Numbered from the stretch's first letter, positions 27,815 to 37,470 are shown. The stretch: DNA of 64,000 nt from Planktotalea arctica (GCF_002105285.1 NZ_MUHR01000028.1:1-64000); one strand, 5' to 3'. The notes: generated by a model from the sequence alone, not told the origin. Numbers and translations are program-made.

Positions 27815-28486
27815 TTATTTCTCCCGCCCAGCCAGCGTCCCAATTGCTCCGCGATCCAGCAACGTCACACTCCCCCTGCCTGTCTCGATCCAGCCACGGC
27901 GCTGGAATTCTTGTAATTGCCGCGAGATTACTTCGCGGGCGGTGCCGAGCTCTACAGAGAGTTTTTGGTGGGTGGTGGAGATTTTATCGCCGTTAGCAGA
28001 GAGCCGCATCAAGGCCCCCGCAAGGCGCACGTCTAGGCGTTGAAAGGCGACTTCGTCGATCATCAAAAACAGATCAGTGATGCGGCGCGAGAAGGCCGCG
28101 AAGACGAAATCGCGGAAGGGTTTTGAGCTGGCGACAAGGTCATCGAACACGGACCGTGGAACCGCGGCGGCGCGTACTGCGCTCTCGCAGATGCCCTCGG
28201 CGGAATAGTCGTCATAAGCCAGCAGGCAGGCGGTGGTGAGCACGCAGCTTTGCCCCGCTTCAATGCGGTAGAGCACGATTTCATGGCCCGTCTCGGAGAC
28301 CTGCTGCACGCGCACTGTACCATCAAGCAGAAAGAGCATGTTTTCGGGCGAATTGCCGGGGCCGAAAAGGGTGGCGTCCTTAGGAACGTCGATGATGGTG
28401 GCACGCGTGGTGAGCAGTTGTTTGGTTGGCAGATCAAGGCGGGAGAGGCCGGGGAACCGCTCGATCCATGTGTCATTTTGGTTCAT
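27815..28486 (-). CDS. Crp/Fnr-family regulator next to the sulfide operon
   Basis: 223-residue Crp/Fnr protein: cyclic-nucleotide-binding fold (LFGPGNSPENMLFLLDGTVRVQQVSETGHEIVLYRIEAGQSCVL) and C-terminal HTH (THQKLSVELGTAREVISRQLQEFQRRG) with the classical E-x2-SR recognition pattern. The start is the ATG at 28486. There is no N-terminal FNR-type cysteine set, but Cys81, Cys87 and Cys100 lie in or near the sensing domain. It is upstream of, and co-directional with, the persulfide dioxygenase/Sqr operon, whose promoter has a Crp-like palindrome. Sensing of sulfane sulfur through these cysteines is a reasonable inference, not shown. Confidence 0.88.
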   Translation of the reverse strand: MNQNDTWIERFPGLSRLDLPTKQLLTTRATIIDVPKDATLFGPGNSPENMLFLLDGTVRVQQVSETGHEIVLYRIEAGQSCVLTTACLLAYDDYSAEGICESAVRAAAVPRSVFDDLVASSKPFRDFVFAAFSRRITDLFLMIDEVAFQRLDVRLAGALMRLSANGDKISTTHQKLSVELGTAREVISRQLQEFQRRGWIETGRGSVTLLDRGAIGTLAGREK

Positions 28487-28877
28487 GGTTTTGGCGATCC
28501 TGAATGGGTTGTTTGCCCTCAAGTGCGCTGCGTGGGCGGTGAAATCAACCGCCTGATTGATTTTTCCCGATCTGCAGGTGACGCTGCTTAGGCTGGTGGA
28601 GTAGTCGAAGTGGACCTTTGGAAGCGGGTAGCAAGGATATTTACGGCGGGAATAATGTCACCACGCGCGCGGGCGGCGGTGCCGATGACTGCGCCGAGGC
28701 TTTGTGTGGGTATACCGGCAAGTTGCGCCAAGAGGATCAAATGTGTGCGATTCCTGATTTCGACCCTAAGGCGCAAATTTGGGTCGATGCTGAGCGCACC
28801 CATGAGTGCCTCTGTAAAAATGCTACACATTTCTGCAAGGGACGTGACGGGGTCAATCTTTGTGATATTCAAGGGCC
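28487..28877. other. Divergent intergenic region, Crp/Fnr to glycerate kinase
   Basis: About 390 bp between divergent genes. Overlapping frames of 90-126 codons occur on both strands, but none resembles a known family, and the minus-strand one would start 6 bp from the kinase ATG. An inverted arrangement ATCAA/TTGAT lies near 28546-28563, about 70 bp upstream of the Crp/Fnr ATG. Promoters for both genes must lie here. Confidence 0.4.
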
Positions 28878-30146
28878 ATGGATATACAAAAACAGCGTTT
28901 TCTCACTGAGCTTTTCGAGGGTGCCGTGCTCGCGGCTGACCCTTTGGAGGCGATGCGATTCTATCTGCCAGCCCCGCCCAAGGGGCGAACCGTCGTAATT
29001 GGCGCAGGCAAAGGCGCGGCTCAGATGGGGCAGGCGTTTGAGACGCTTTGGCAGCATTCTTTGGAAGGGGTGATTGTGACGCGCTACGGCTATAGCGCAG
29101 ACTGCGCACGGCTGCGTGTGCTGGAGGCGGCGCACCCTGTGCCGGACGCAGCGGGGCTTGCGGCGACGCAGCAGATTGCCGCGGCTCTGAAAGGGTTAAC
29201 CAGTGATGATCTGGTGGTTGCGCTAATCTGTGGGGGTGGCTCTTCTTTGCTCGCTGCGCCGCCAGAGAGATTTACGTTGGAAGATGAGCAGGAGTTGAAT
29301 CACATATTGCTGGCTTCTGGTGCGCCTATCGGGGCAATGAATGCGGTGCGTAAACATTTTAGCACGGTAAAAGGAGGGCGGCTCGCGGCCATGGCCCATC
29401 CCGCGCGCGTGGTGAGCTTGATTGTGTCCGATGTGCCAGGGGATGACCCGGCCCAAGTGGCGTCGGGACCGACTGTGCCAGACGAGATAACCTTAAAGGA
29501 TGCGCGCCGCCTGATCACGAATTACGGGATTGATTTGCCGGAACGTATTTTGAATGGGCTGGTTGATGCGCCTGATCGGAACGCACCGGAGTTTGAGGGC
29601 AATGAAGTACATGTGATTGCCTCCGCAGCACTGTCATTAGAAGCAGCGGCGCAGACTGCGCGCGTGCGCGGCGTGCCTGCTGTGATTTTGTCCGACGCGA
29701 TTGAAGGAGAGGCGAGAGATATCGGCCTGATGCACGCCGCCATCGCGCGGGAAGTGGCGACAAAAGGGCGTCCTGTTGAAGCGCCTGTTGTTCTGCTCTC
29801 AGGGGGTGAGACGACAGTGACCCTACGCAATATGGGGGGACGGGGGGGGCGCAACTCTGCATTTTTGCTCTCTTTTGCGGCGGCGATTGACGGGCAAAAC
29901 GGGATCACAGCGCTGGCGGCGGATACGGATGGGGTTGACGGCTCTGAGGATAATGCGGGTGCTTTTGCCGATGGTCAAACGGCTAGCGATATGCGCGCGG
30001 CGGGTATAGATCCGCTAAACGCTTTGGCGAGGGATGATGCTTGGGGTGCGTTTGATGCAGCTAAGAGCCTGTTTGTTACAGGTCCGACGGGCACGAATGT
30101 TAATGACTTTCGCGCGATTCTGATCGGCGATGTACCGGAGCACTGA
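28878..30146 (+). CDS. ttuD: Glycerate 2-kinase (MOFRL family, TtuD/GckA)
   Basis: 422-residue kinase of the GckA/TtuD family, which phosphorylates D-glycerate to 2-phosphoglycerate (older annotations call it hydroxypyruvate reductase). Motifs: [19 protein letters not shown] near residue 38, [16 protein letters not shown] near 115, [34 protein letters not shown], and the C-terminal MOFRL domain [31 protein letters not shown] followed by [15 protein letters not shown]. It precedes the MmgE/PrpD gene by 69 bp. It could complete glycerate use from the serine cycle or tartrate breakdown. Confidence 0.9.
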   Translation: MDIQKQRFLTELFEGAVLAADPLEAMRFYLPAPPKGRTVVIGAGKGAAQMGQAFETLWQHSLEGVIVTRYGYSADCARLRVLEAAHPVPDAAGLAATQQIAAALKGLTSDDLVVALICGGGSSLLAAPPERFTLEDEQELNHILLASGAPIGAMNAVRKHFSTVKGGRLAAMAHPARVVSLIVSDVPGDDPAQVASGPTVPDEITLKDARRLITNYGIDLPERILNGLVDAPDRNAPEFEGNEVHVIASAALSLEAAAQTARVRGVPAVILSDAIEGEARDIGLMHAAIAREVATKGRPVEAPVVLLSGGETTVTLRNMGGRGGRNSAFLLSFAAAIDGQNGITALAADTDGVDGSEDNAGAFADGQTASDMRAAGIDPLNALARDDAWGAFDAAKSLFVTGPTGTNVNDFRAILIGDVPEH

Positions 30147-30215
30147 TAAATCTCTGGACTTGGAGGAGTGCTGTGCGAAGCTGGGATTTGATCACAGTTA
30201 TTCGGAATATTGAGC

Positions 30216-31568
30216 ATGCCCCAAAGCGTTGACGCCTTCACTACTCAGCTGCGTTACGGCGATCTTCCCGAGTCGATGCGCGTGCTGCTCAGGCGCAGTT
30301 TTACCGATACCATGGGCGTTGCGGCGATCGGAGCGAGTACGCAGATGTCGCAGATCGCCCGCGCTTCGGCGGCGAATTTGTTCGGCCCAGCGGCGGCGGG
30401 TGCGAGCCGAATGTTAATGGATGGGCGCAAGGTTAGCCCTGTGGGCGCGGCCATGGCGGGGGGATTTACGGTTGATAGTATTGACGCGCATGACGGGACT
30501 ACGCCGAATAAGGGCCACGTGGGATCGGCGGTGTTTCCTGCGCTGCTCGCTGTAGTGGATGCGCAGCGCTCGCTCGGGCGGGTGATTACCGGCGCTGATT
30601 TTGCACTTTGGCTGGCGATCGCTTACGAAGTGAGTTCGCGCGCGGGGCAGGTGCAGCATGCGACGTGCCCGGATTATCATACATCGGGCGCTTGGACGGC
30701 TGTGGGCGTTGCGGCGGGCGTTGCGCGGATTTTGGGTTGTAGCGCAGAGCAAGTGCGCCATGCGCTTGGCATTGCCGAATACCACGGGCCGCGCAGCCAG
30801 ATGATGCGCTGCATTGATTTTCCGACGATGGTGCGCGACGGGGTCGGTTGGGGTGCGCCATCGGGTGTCACGGCGGCTTATTTGGCGCAGGGTGGTTTTA
30901 CGGGTGCTCCTGCGCTGACCTGCGAGGGGAAGGAGGCTGCGCCATTTTGGGAGGACCTTGCCGCCCATTGGCTGACGCTCGATCACACGCATTACAAGAA
31001 ATATCTCTGCTGTCGCTGGGCGCATCCGTCAATGGATGCGGCCTTGGAATTGATGCGTGCGCACGGTCTGTATCACTCGCGCATTGCGAAAGTGGAAATC
31101 CGCACGTTCCATTACGCGACGCGCCTTGCAGGGCATAAGCCGCAAAGCATGGACGAGCTGGCCTATTCCATCGCCTTCCCCGTCGCCACGATGATCGTGC
31201 GCGGCGTGTTTGGTGCGGCGGAAATGTCGCCTGATATTCTGAGCGACGCGGATATACTGCGGGTGAGCGCAGCGGTGGAGTTGATTGACGACGATGAAAT
31301 GACCCGCCGCAGTGTTGCGCAGCGATGGGCGGCTGTGACTTTGGTAGATGTGGATGGCGTGCGCTATGCCGCCGCACCAAAGACCCCGCGTGGGGACGTT
31401 GATAATCCGCTTAGTGAAGAAGAGATGCTGGCGAAGTATCGCATGTTTGCGGAGCCTGTTTTGGGAGTTGAACGGGCTGAGACGATGCGGGGGATGTGTG
31501 CCGACTTTGATAACCTTGACGGCGACGGGTTCGGTGAATTGCTGGATTTGATTTTGGGAGAGGTTTAA
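30216..31568 (+). CDS. MmgE/PrpD family protein
   Basis: 450-residue MmgE/PrpD protein, a family including 2-methylcitrate dehydratase, cis-aconitate decarboxylase and other carboxylate lyases. Recognisable segments: GAAMAGGFTVDSIDAHDGTTPNKGHVGSAVFPALLAV at about 80-115, HTSGAWTAVGVAAGVARILGCSAEQVRHALGIAEYHGPRSQM, and KKYLCCRWAHPSMDAALELM. The ATG at 30216 is chosen over the TTG at 30210. It follows the glycerate kinase on the same strand. Substrate unknown; no propionate genes are adjacent, so prpD is not assigned. Confidence 0.8.
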   Translation: MPQSVDAFTTQLRYGDLPESMRVLLRRSFTDTMGVAAIGASTQMSQIARASAANLFGPAAAGASRMLMDGRKVSPVGAAMAGGFTVDSIDAHDGTTPNKGHVGSAVFPALLAVVDAQRSLGRVITGADFALWLAIAYEVSSRAGQVQHATCPDYHTSGAWTAVGVAAGVARILGCSAEQVRHALGIAEYHGPRSQMMRCIDFPTMVRDGVGWGAPSGVTAAYLAQGGFTGAPALTCEGKEAAPFWEDLAAHWLTLDHTHYKKYLCCRWAHPSMDAALELMRAHGLYHSRIAKVEIRTFHYATRLAGHKPQSMDELAYSIAFPVATMIVRGVFGAAEMSPDILSDADILRVSAAVELIDDDEMTRRSVAQRWAAVTLVDVDGVRYAAAPKTPRGDVDNPLSEEEMLAKYRMFAEPVLGVERAETMRGMCADFDNLDGDGFGELLDLILGEV

Positions 31569-32114
31569 GGCGTTCGAAAAAAGGACTGCGTACCAAGGAA
31601 GCCAAAGGGTCATTCAGGTCCTGGTAGAAAATTGTCGAAAAAATGCATCCTCAACTTATCGGTTCTTGCCGAAAAGGAGCCTTACAACCCTGATTAAGCG
31701 GCCTTCAAATTACACGTGATGTCGTCCCAAATGCTGTGAGCGTCTGAGCAAGGTAATCGATAGTTAGGCGCCGACAATTTGTGGTGGTAGGACGAACTGC
31801 GGTTTTGACTTGATTGTGTCCAGACAAAAAAGAGCGATGCTTGGCTGCGTGATTTTGACTGGGCTATGATTTTGTTTTGGCACTGCAACAACCACCGCAG
31901 CCATCAGGCTTGAACAACGGGCCTAAAGACTCCCATCGACAGAATGCAGTGCCAAGAACTTCATCATTGCTGTCTATTGCGCGCTGCAAGTGGAAGAGGC
32001 CCAGTGCTTTGAATCCGTTACTGATAATTTTTAGTGGGATGGAAGAGAAAAACAATTGGTGGGTGCCAGCTATCGCCTGTTGATGACATTGGCTTAGCAA
32101 AACAGGTACCGCGT
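31569..32114. other. Intergenic region holding an insertion-element remnant
   Basis: About 550 bp between the MmgE/PrpD gene and otnI. It contains the left copy of the inverted remnant (31651-31767). The remainder (31770-32114) has only short overlapping frames and no recognised gene. Confidence 0.5.
31651..31767 (-). repeat. Left copy of an inverted ~115-bp repeat, likely transposase 3' end
   Basis: This stretch aligns base by base, in inverted orientation, with 40441-40553. Shared blocks include TCAACTTATCGG, TCTTGCCGAAAAG, CCCTGAT, AAGCGGCCTT, ACACGTGA and ATGCTGTGAGC; I judge roughly three quarters of positions identical. Read on the minus strand both copies keep a frame ending DAHS-(I/M)-x3-(I/F)-TC-(N/E)-LKAA then stop. 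This suggests the C-terminus of a lost transposase plus its 3' flank. The element family is not identified. Confidence 0.65.
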
Positions 32115-32879
32115 TTATCGCATTTTGGTTATCCATCCCAAACCATCTCTGGTCGTAGTGCGAGGCCTATACTCCGCTCCGATATATCCTTGATATCCGA
32201 TGTGCGAGATATGACGCAGGAGCCATGCGTAGTCGAGCTCGCCAATGTCAGGTTCACCGCGATCTGGCACCGCAGCGATCTGGATGTGGCCAATTTTCGA
32301 TAAGAGTTTTTCGATTGAGTGCGCAAGATTGCCCTGCATAATCTGCATATGGTAACAATCAAACATGATTTTTAGCTCGGGTCGGTCCAGATCGTCAATG
32401 ATCTGTGCAGCATGGGCTGTCCCTGACAGATGATAGCCAGCGACGTCACGGGTGTTGATCGGTTCGATCAGGACTGTGATGCCCTGCTTTTCTGCGAGGT
32501 CGCAGGCGTGATCAAGGTTTGTTCGAAAGCAATTTTCCGCAGCGGCACCGCCATCAGTGCGCCCTGCCATTACATGCACCGCCTCGATCCCCGCAGCAGC
32601 GGCGTAAGCGAACGCACGCTCGATTTCCGCGCGGGCTTCGCACTCACGCCCGACAAGCGCGGCAAGGCCGAAATCCCCTGCACTGCGATCACCGGGCCAG
32701 GTGTTCATCCCCAACATACGCAGTCCGGTTGTCTTCAGTGCAGTCTTCAGATCGGCGGGTGGTGTATCATAGGGGAAGTGGCATTCCAGCGCGTCGAACC
32801 CGTCTGCCTTTGCCGCATGTACTGCCTCCGGCAGCGGCAGATCGGTGTAAAGAAACCCGAGGTTAGCTGAAAATTTCAT
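32115..32879 (-). CDS. otnI: 2-oxo-tetronate isomerase OtnI (hydroxypyruvate isomerase family)
   Basis: 254-residue TIM-barrel protein of the hydroxypyruvate isomerase family (MKFSANLGFLYTDLPLPEAVHAAKADGFDALECHFPYD at the start; VLIEPINTRDVAGYHL and IMFDCYHMQIMQGNL carry metal-binding acidic and His residues). In the D-erythronate/L-threonate pathway OtnI converts 2-oxo- to 3-oxo-tetronate. The ATG at 32879 overlaps the otnC TGA (ATGA). The assignment rests on the complete otn neighbourhood; alone it could be a hydroxypyruvate isomerase. Last gene of the operon. Confidence 0.87.
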   Translation of the reverse strand: MKFSANLGFLYTDLPLPEAVHAAKADGFDALECHFPYDTPPADLKTALKTTGLRMLGMNTWPGDRSAGDFGLAALVGRECEARAEIERAFAYAAAAGIEAVHVMAGRTDGGAAAENCFRTNLDHACDLAEKQGITVLIEPINTRDVAGYHLSGTAHAAQIIDDLDRPELKIMFDCYHMQIMQGNLAHSIEKLLSKIGHIQIAAVPDRGEPDIGELDYAWLLRHISHIGYQGYIGAEYRPRTTTRDGLGWITKMR

Positions 32880-33526
32880 CAATCGTCCCATTCTATGTCA
32901 AATTTGCTCACCAGTCCCTGCACTTGATCATCGGTAAGCGCGCGAGCGTTCATGCCGCGAAGCATCATGGCCAGACGAGCAGTATCTTCCAATTCTTCTA
33001 CCGCGTTGCACGCGGCTTCTATGTCTTTGCCCGCTACAACCGGTCCGTGATTGGCCAGCATAACTGCACTGCGCTTACCGGCGAGGCCGCGCACCGCATC
33101 GCCCATGGCCGGATCGCCAGGCATGAAGAAGGGAAGCAACTTGACGCGGCCCAGTTTCATGATGCCATAGGGCGTGAGTGGCGGCAGAAAGTTATCGGGG
33201 TCTGTTTCTGGCAACATCGACAAAGCGACCGAATGGCAACTGTGCAGGTGCACGACCGCGCCTGCGGTGCTACGTGTGTCGTAAAACGCTTGATGCAAAG
33301 GCATTTCCTTGGTCGGTTCGTCCCCGCCGATCAATTTGCCGATGACGTCAAAGTGCGATAGGCGCGCAGGGTCTAAACGGCCAAAGCTGGTGCCGGTGGG
33401 CGAAACCAGCAGGCCACCATCTTCTGTGCGCGCAGAGATATTGCCAGTGCTACCTCCTGTCAGGCCACGGTCAAACATCGACTTTGCCAGCAGACAAATA
33501 TGCTCACGCAGGACCGTATCGCGCAT
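32879..33526 (-). CDS. otnC: 3-oxo-tetronate 4-phosphate decarboxylase OtnC
   Basis: 215-residue class II aldolase/adducin-fold protein. The motif GGSTGNISARTEDGGLLVSPTGTSFGRLD near residue 21 and AVVHLHSCHSVALSMLP near residue 92, carrying the zinc histidines, are diagnostic, with LANHGPVVAGKDIEAACNAVEELE later. OtnC decarboxylates 3-oxo-tetronate 4-phosphate to dihydroxyacetone phosphate. It overlaps otnK by one base and otnI by four. Confidence 0.9.
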   Translation of the reverse strand: MRDTVLREHICLLAKSMFDRGLTGGSTGNISARTEDGGLLVSPTGTSFGRLDPARLSHFDVIGKLIGGDEPTKEMPLHQAFYDTRSTAGAVVHLHSCHSVALSMLPETDPDNFLPPLTPYGIMKLGRVKLLPFFMPGDPAMGDAVRGLAGKRSAVMLANHGPVVAGKDIEAACNAVEELEDTARLAMMLRGMNARALTDDQVQGLVSKFDIEWDD

Positions 33527-34761
33527 TACCCGTTCTCCAACATGCTCGCGGCCTTCTCGAAATAGTCCACGCTGCCGAAGTTACCTGATTTGAGCGCAAT
33601 CACCAGAGCGTTGCTTGCCCGCAGGGCTGGGACTCCCGGATCAATCTCTGGTCCGATCTCAAGCATGCGGATATCAAGGGCTTCGACCACGGCGCCGGAG
33701 GTTTCGCCGCCTGCTGTTAAAATACGTGCCACCCCGAGGTCGCGCAGACAGACGGCGGTTGCACCAAAAAATGTCTCTAGCGCTTGCGCGGCTTTAGCCC
33801 CGCCAAATTGTTTCTGGATTGCCGCGACTTCGGCCGGATCGGCAGAGCTATAGGCGAGCGGCAGGCCGTCAGTTTCAATCAACCATTGTGCTACGGATTC
33901 GGGCGTTTGGGTGCCCCCGATAACATCCGCGGGATTGATTTTGAGCGCAGGGTGGTGCGCTATGTGATGAGCGATCTGGCCGCGTGTGGCCGTAGAGCAT
34001 GATCCCGACAAAATCGCAGCTTTGCCTTTTTGCCCCTGCCATGGTACGGGTGCGGGGCTCAGGCCAAAGTTTGCAGGCAGCCCCAATGCAACGCCAGAGC
34101 CGCCCGTGATCAACGGCAAACCCTTAGCCGCTGCGCCAATCTGCATCAGGTCCTCGTCGCGCAGCGCATCGAGCACAATCATTCGGTTGCCTACTGCGTG
34201 CTGGCGCTCCAATGCGTCTGTAATCGCCTCTGTCCCTGCAAACACCACATCCGCTGCGACATGCCCGACCGAATGAACACTCTGCGCAGCCATCAAACGG
34301 CGTAGGTTCGCGTCTGTCATTGGCGTGAGCGGATGGTTCTGCATTCCGCTTTCATTCAGAAGGGTATCATTGACGAACAGATAGCCCTGGTAGACTGAAC
34401 GACCTGCCCCCGGAAACGCCGGACAAACGATGACCTTATGCGCATCCAAGGCCTCAGCGAGAGCGTCTGCGACGGGTCCGATGTTACCCTCTTGCGTGCT
34501 GTCAAAGGTCGAGCAATATTTAAAGAAAATTTGGGTGCAACCTTGGGCTTGAAGCCATTTTAGCGCGTCCAGTGACTGCTTGATCGCGTCTTGAGGCGCG
34601 ATAGAGCGGGATTTGAGAGCGATGACGCCCGCTTGTACATCTTCAGCTGCAGCGCCCGCCGGCACGCCACTGTATTGCACCGTGCGCATTCCGGCTTTGG
34701 CCAGTGTATTTGCCAGATCGCTTGAGCCTGTGAAATCATCCCCGATGCACCCAAGTAACAT
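33526..34761 (-). CDS. otnK: 3-oxo-tetronate kinase OtnK (DUF1537 family)
   Basis: 411-residue four-carbon acid sugar kinase. N-terminal LLGCIGDDFTGSSDLANTLAKAGMRTVQYSG is the DUF1537 substrate-domain signature. The second domain carries SGSCSTATRGQIAHH and the nucleotide-binding ILTAGGETSGAVVEAL. OtnK phosphorylates 3-oxo-tetronate at C4 using ATP. Full length, with one-base overlaps to ltnD and otnC, consistent with a tightly coupled pathway operon. Confidence 0.92.
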   Translation of the reverse strand: MLLGCIGDDFTGSSDLANTLAKAGMRTVQYSGVPAGAAAEDVQAGVIALKSRSIAPQDAIKQSLDALKWLQAQGCTQIFFKYCSTFDSTQEGNIGPVADALAEALDAHKVIVCPAFPGAGRSVYQGYLFVNDTLLNESGMQNHPLTPMTDANLRRLMAAQSVHSVGHVAADVVFAGTEAITDALERQHAVGNRMIVLDALRDEDLMQIGAAAKGLPLITGGSGVALGLPANFGLSPAPVPWQGQKGKAAILSGSCSTATRGQIAHHIAHHPALKINPADVIGGTQTPESVAQWLIETDGLPLAYSSADPAEVAAIQKQFGGAKAAQALETFFGATAVCLRDLGVARILTAGGETSGAVVEALDIRMLEIGPEIDPGVPALRASNALVIALKSGNFGSVDYFEKAASMLENG

Positions 34762-35648
34762 TAACTGTCTCCCGGCAGTGTTACGCCGCCCTGGCGTGCA
34801 AAATATTTGGCTATGGCCGCATCATCTTCATCGCCTAATCCCGCCTCGGATGCTGCGCGAAACTGTGCCAGTGCATTTGCCGATATCGGTACAGGCAGCG
34901 CCGCGCTGGCGGCGATATCGCCCACGATGCCAAGATCCTTGAGCCAGATGTCCACTTTTGAGCGGGGTGCGTAATCGCCATCGACCACATGCGCGCCGCG
35001 GTTTTCGAACATCCAAGATGTTCCCGCCGAGACGGAAACAACATTAACCATCTGCGCAGGCGTCAGCCCTTGGGACGCGCCGAAGGCCATCGCTTCGCCC
35101 ATGGCGGCAATGTGGACCCCTGCGAGCAATTGGTTCACCGCTTTCATCGCAGAACCGGAACCTGCGTGATCGCCGAGACGGTGCACGGTTTCGGCCATCG
35201 CGTCCAGCAGCGGATTTGCGGCCTCGAATGCAGCGGTATTGCCCGATGCCATGATCGAAAGTTGCCCAGCCGCCGCTTTGATTGCACCGCCCGATATTGG
35301 CGCATCGAGATAGCCAAACCCGCGGGCTGCGGCCTCTGCCTCCATCTCTGTGGCAAAGGCAGGTGCGACTGTCGCGCATGAGATGATCACACCGCCCTCG
35401 CGCAGCCTCTGCGCTGCGCCTTGTTCACCAAACAGAGCCGCGCGCGTTTGATCGGCATTCAGCACTGCACAAACCAGCGCATCGGCCTTTGGTAGCCCAT
35501 CACCAAAGGGGCTGCCGCCTTGTTCAATCAGCAAGTCAACTTGCGCAGTAGCCGGATCAAACCCGCGCACGTCGTGCCCTGCTTTTACCAAGCTGGTGGC
35601 CATACCAAGGCCCATTGAGCCAAGGCCTACAAAATCAACAAGCATCAT
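34761..35648 (-). CDS. ltnD: L-threonate dehydrogenase LtnD (beta-hydroxyacid dehydrogenase family)
   Basis: 295-residue 3-hydroxyisobutyrate-dehydrogenase-type enzyme. NAD-binding FVGLGSMGLGMATSLVKAGHDVRGFDPA at the N terminus, the substrate motif YLDAPISGGAIKAAAGQLSIMASG near residue 115, and the catalytic lysine region GSGSAMKAVNQLLAG near 165. In otn operons LtnD oxidises L-threonate to 2-oxo-tetronate. Together with denD it would let the operon take both C4 sugar acids. It sits one base after dctM. Confidence 0.87.
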   Translation of the reverse strand: MMLVDFVGLGSMGLGMATSLVKAGHDVRGFDPATAQVDLLIEQGGSPFGDGLPKADALVCAVLNADQTRAALFGEQGAAQRLREGGVIISCATVAPAFATEMEAEAAARGFGYLDAPISGGAIKAAAGQLSIMASGNTAAFEAANPLLDAMAETVHRLGDHAGSGSAMKAVNQLLAGVHIAAMGEAMAFGASQGLTPAQMVNVVSVSAGTSWMFENRGAHVVDGDYAPRSKVDIWLKDLGIVGDIAASAALPVPISANALAQFRAASEAGLGDEDDAAIAKYFARQGGVTLPGDS

Positions 35649-36929
35649 TTATTCTCCAAAAACCCACTCTACGGGCCAAAGTGTAATTGCTGGCACATAG
35701 GTGATGATCATCAGTGCTGCGAAGACTGTCAGCACGAACCAAACCAGCTGTGGGATGATCTTTTCGACCCGCAAGTTTGCCACAGCGCAAGCGGCGAACA
35801 AGTTCACCCCTAGCGGTGGTGTGATCATCCCAAGCGCCAGATTGACCACGATGATCAGACCGAAATGCACAGGGTCGACGCCATAGCTCATGGCGATGGG
35901 TGTAAGGATCGGGGCGAGCACAAGGATCGCAGCCGATGTCTCGATAAACATACCCACAATGAGCAGCAAGAAATTCACTGCCAGCAAGAAGGCGATGCGG
36001 CTCTCAAAGATTTCTTTGAACCACGCGGCAATTTCGTTCGGCAGTCCTGAGCGCGTAATGAGGAAGGAAAACAACGCTGCTGCTGAAATGATGATCATGA
36101 TCGCTGAAGTGGAGATGATCGTCTTCTTCAAAATTTCCGGCAGGTCGCTGAATTTCAACTCGCGGTACATAACCATTCCTACGATCAACGCTGCTGCAAC
36201 GGCGGCGGCGCTGGCTTCGGTCGGTGTGAAAATACCTGAATAGATGCCGCCAAGGATGACAACGGGTACCATAAGTGCAGGCAGAGCCGACATGAATGCT
36301 GCGCTCGGAGAGGCGCGGTCCATACCGTCGTCTTTGCCGATACCGCGCAAGCGGCAGATCACTAGCACCAGTGCCATAAGCGACACTGCAACGACCAAGC
36401 CTGGCCCAAGGCCAGCGACAAAGAGTTTGCCGATAGAAGTGTCAGTGGAGACACCATAAAGGATCAATGGAATGGATGGCGGGATCAGTACGCCCAACTC
36501 GGCTGAGGAGGCTTGGATGGAAGCGGCAAGCGGTTTGGGATAGTGGTGCTTGACCATCGCGGGGATCAAGATCGCACCGATGGCGAATGTGGTTGCCACA
36601 GAAGAACCCGACACAGATGCGAACAGCATACATGTTAGAACGCAAGTACAGGCCAATCCGCCTTGAATGCCGCCGACCAGTGATTTTGCAAGTTCTACAA
36701 GACGGTGCGAAATTCCACCCGCAGACATGAGATTGCCCGCAAGGATAAACAATGGAATCGCCATCAGAGGAAAGCTGTCGATTCCCGTGAACATGCGCTG
36801 AGCCACCAACAGCAAGGGTAGACGGCCTTGCGTTTCGATGCCGATGACAGAGGCCAGACCGATAGCGACCGCGATGGGGACCCCCATCAGGAATAAAATA
36901 GCGAGCGATAGCCCCAGAGCGCTGTTCAT
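35649..36929 (-). CDS. dctM: TRAP transporter large permease DctM
   Basis: 426-residue TRAP-T large membrane subunit with about 12 helices. Typical sequences are LFILAGNLMSAGGISHRLVELAKSLVGGIQGGL, then SGSSVATTFAIGAILIPAM, and VNLALGMITPPLGVNLFAACAVANLR. The ATG at 36929 (MNSALGLSLAILFLMGVPIAVAIG) overlaps the dctQ stop by one base. With dctP and dctQ it would import erythronate/threonate with Na+ or H+. Confidence 0.93.
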   Translation of the reverse strand: MNSALGLSLAILFLMGVPIAVAIGLASVIGIETQGRLPLLLVAQRMFTGIDSFPLMAIPLFILAGNLMSAGGISHRLVELAKSLVGGIQGGLACTCVLTCMLFASVSGSSVATTFAIGAILIPAMVKHHYPKPLAASIQASSAELGVLIPPSIPLILYGVSTDTSIGKLFVAGLGPGLVVAVSLMALVLVICRLRGIGKDDGMDRASPSAAFMSALPALMVPVVILGGIYSGIFTPTEASAAAVAAALIVGMVMYRELKFSDLPEILKKTIISTSAIMIIISAAALFSFLITRSGLPNEIAAWFKEIFESRIAFLLAVNFLLLIVGMFIETSAAILVLAPILTPIAMSYGVDPVHFGLIIVVNLALGMITPPLGVNLFAACAVANLRVEKIIPQLVWFVLTVFAALMIITYVPAITLWPVEWVFGE

Positions 36930-37438
36930 TATGTGTCCTCCGCATTGCGTGCGATAAGCCAGTCGCCCTGCGCCGCGCGTACCATCGCAGCTGCAACTGA
37001 GATCAGGATAAAGCCTGATCCGACCGGCAGGGCGGCGTAGGCCCATGCAATCGAGATATCAAGCGCAGCAAGGCTTTGCGGCATTACGCGCAGGGTCATC
37101 AGGTAACCCTGCCAAAGCAGGACGGTGAAAAAAATGAGCGATCCGACGTTCGCTAGAAGATATAGGCCCAGACCGATGCGCGGAGGCAGTGAGGTCTGGA
37201 TCACCTCGACTGAGATCATAGCACCATGTTTGAAAGCGACAGCAACCCCAAGAAATACCGACCAGATCATGGCAGTGCGGGTAATAACTTCGGACCAAGT
37301 CGAGGGGGCGCCAAAGGCAAATCGGGTGATCACCTGATAGAGCGCCAGACTGGCTGCAATAACCAGAAACGCAATCGACAGTCTTTGCGCGACGCCTGTT
37401 GTAAAGTCTTCGAGACGCAGGAAATAGCGCATGGGCAT
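36929..37438 (-). CDS. dctQ: TRAP transporter small permease DctQ
   Basis: 169-residue TRAP small membrane subunit with four helices (LSIAFLVIAASLALYQVITRF; TRTAMIWSVFLGVAVAFKHGAMISVEVI is the family core). It starts at 37438, about 70 bp after the dctP stop. That gap holds a strong hairpin (37471-37500), consistent with lower expression of membrane subunits than of the binding protein. Confidence 0.9.
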   Translation of the reverse strand: MPMRYFLRLEDFTTGVAQRLSIAFLVIAASLALYQVITRFAFGAPSTWSEVITRTAMIWSVFLGVAVAFKHGAMISVEVIQTSLPPRIGLGLYLLANVGSLIFFTVLLWQGYLMTLRVMPQSLAALDISIAWAYAALPVGSGFILISVAAAMVRAAQGDWLIARNAEDT

Positions 37439-37470
37439 GCCTCATTGAATTTTGGGGAGCAGGATAGTGA

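Noticed and set aside
28588-28872. 94-codon frame on the minus strand in front of glycerate kinase
   Set aside because: Its start would be 6 bp from the divergent kinase start, overlapping plus-strand frames compete with it, and the sequence resembles no family.
31864-32136. 90-codon minus-strand frame downstream of otnI ending in a Cys-Gly-rich sequence
   Set aside because: It overlaps the otnI end in another frame and matches no family.
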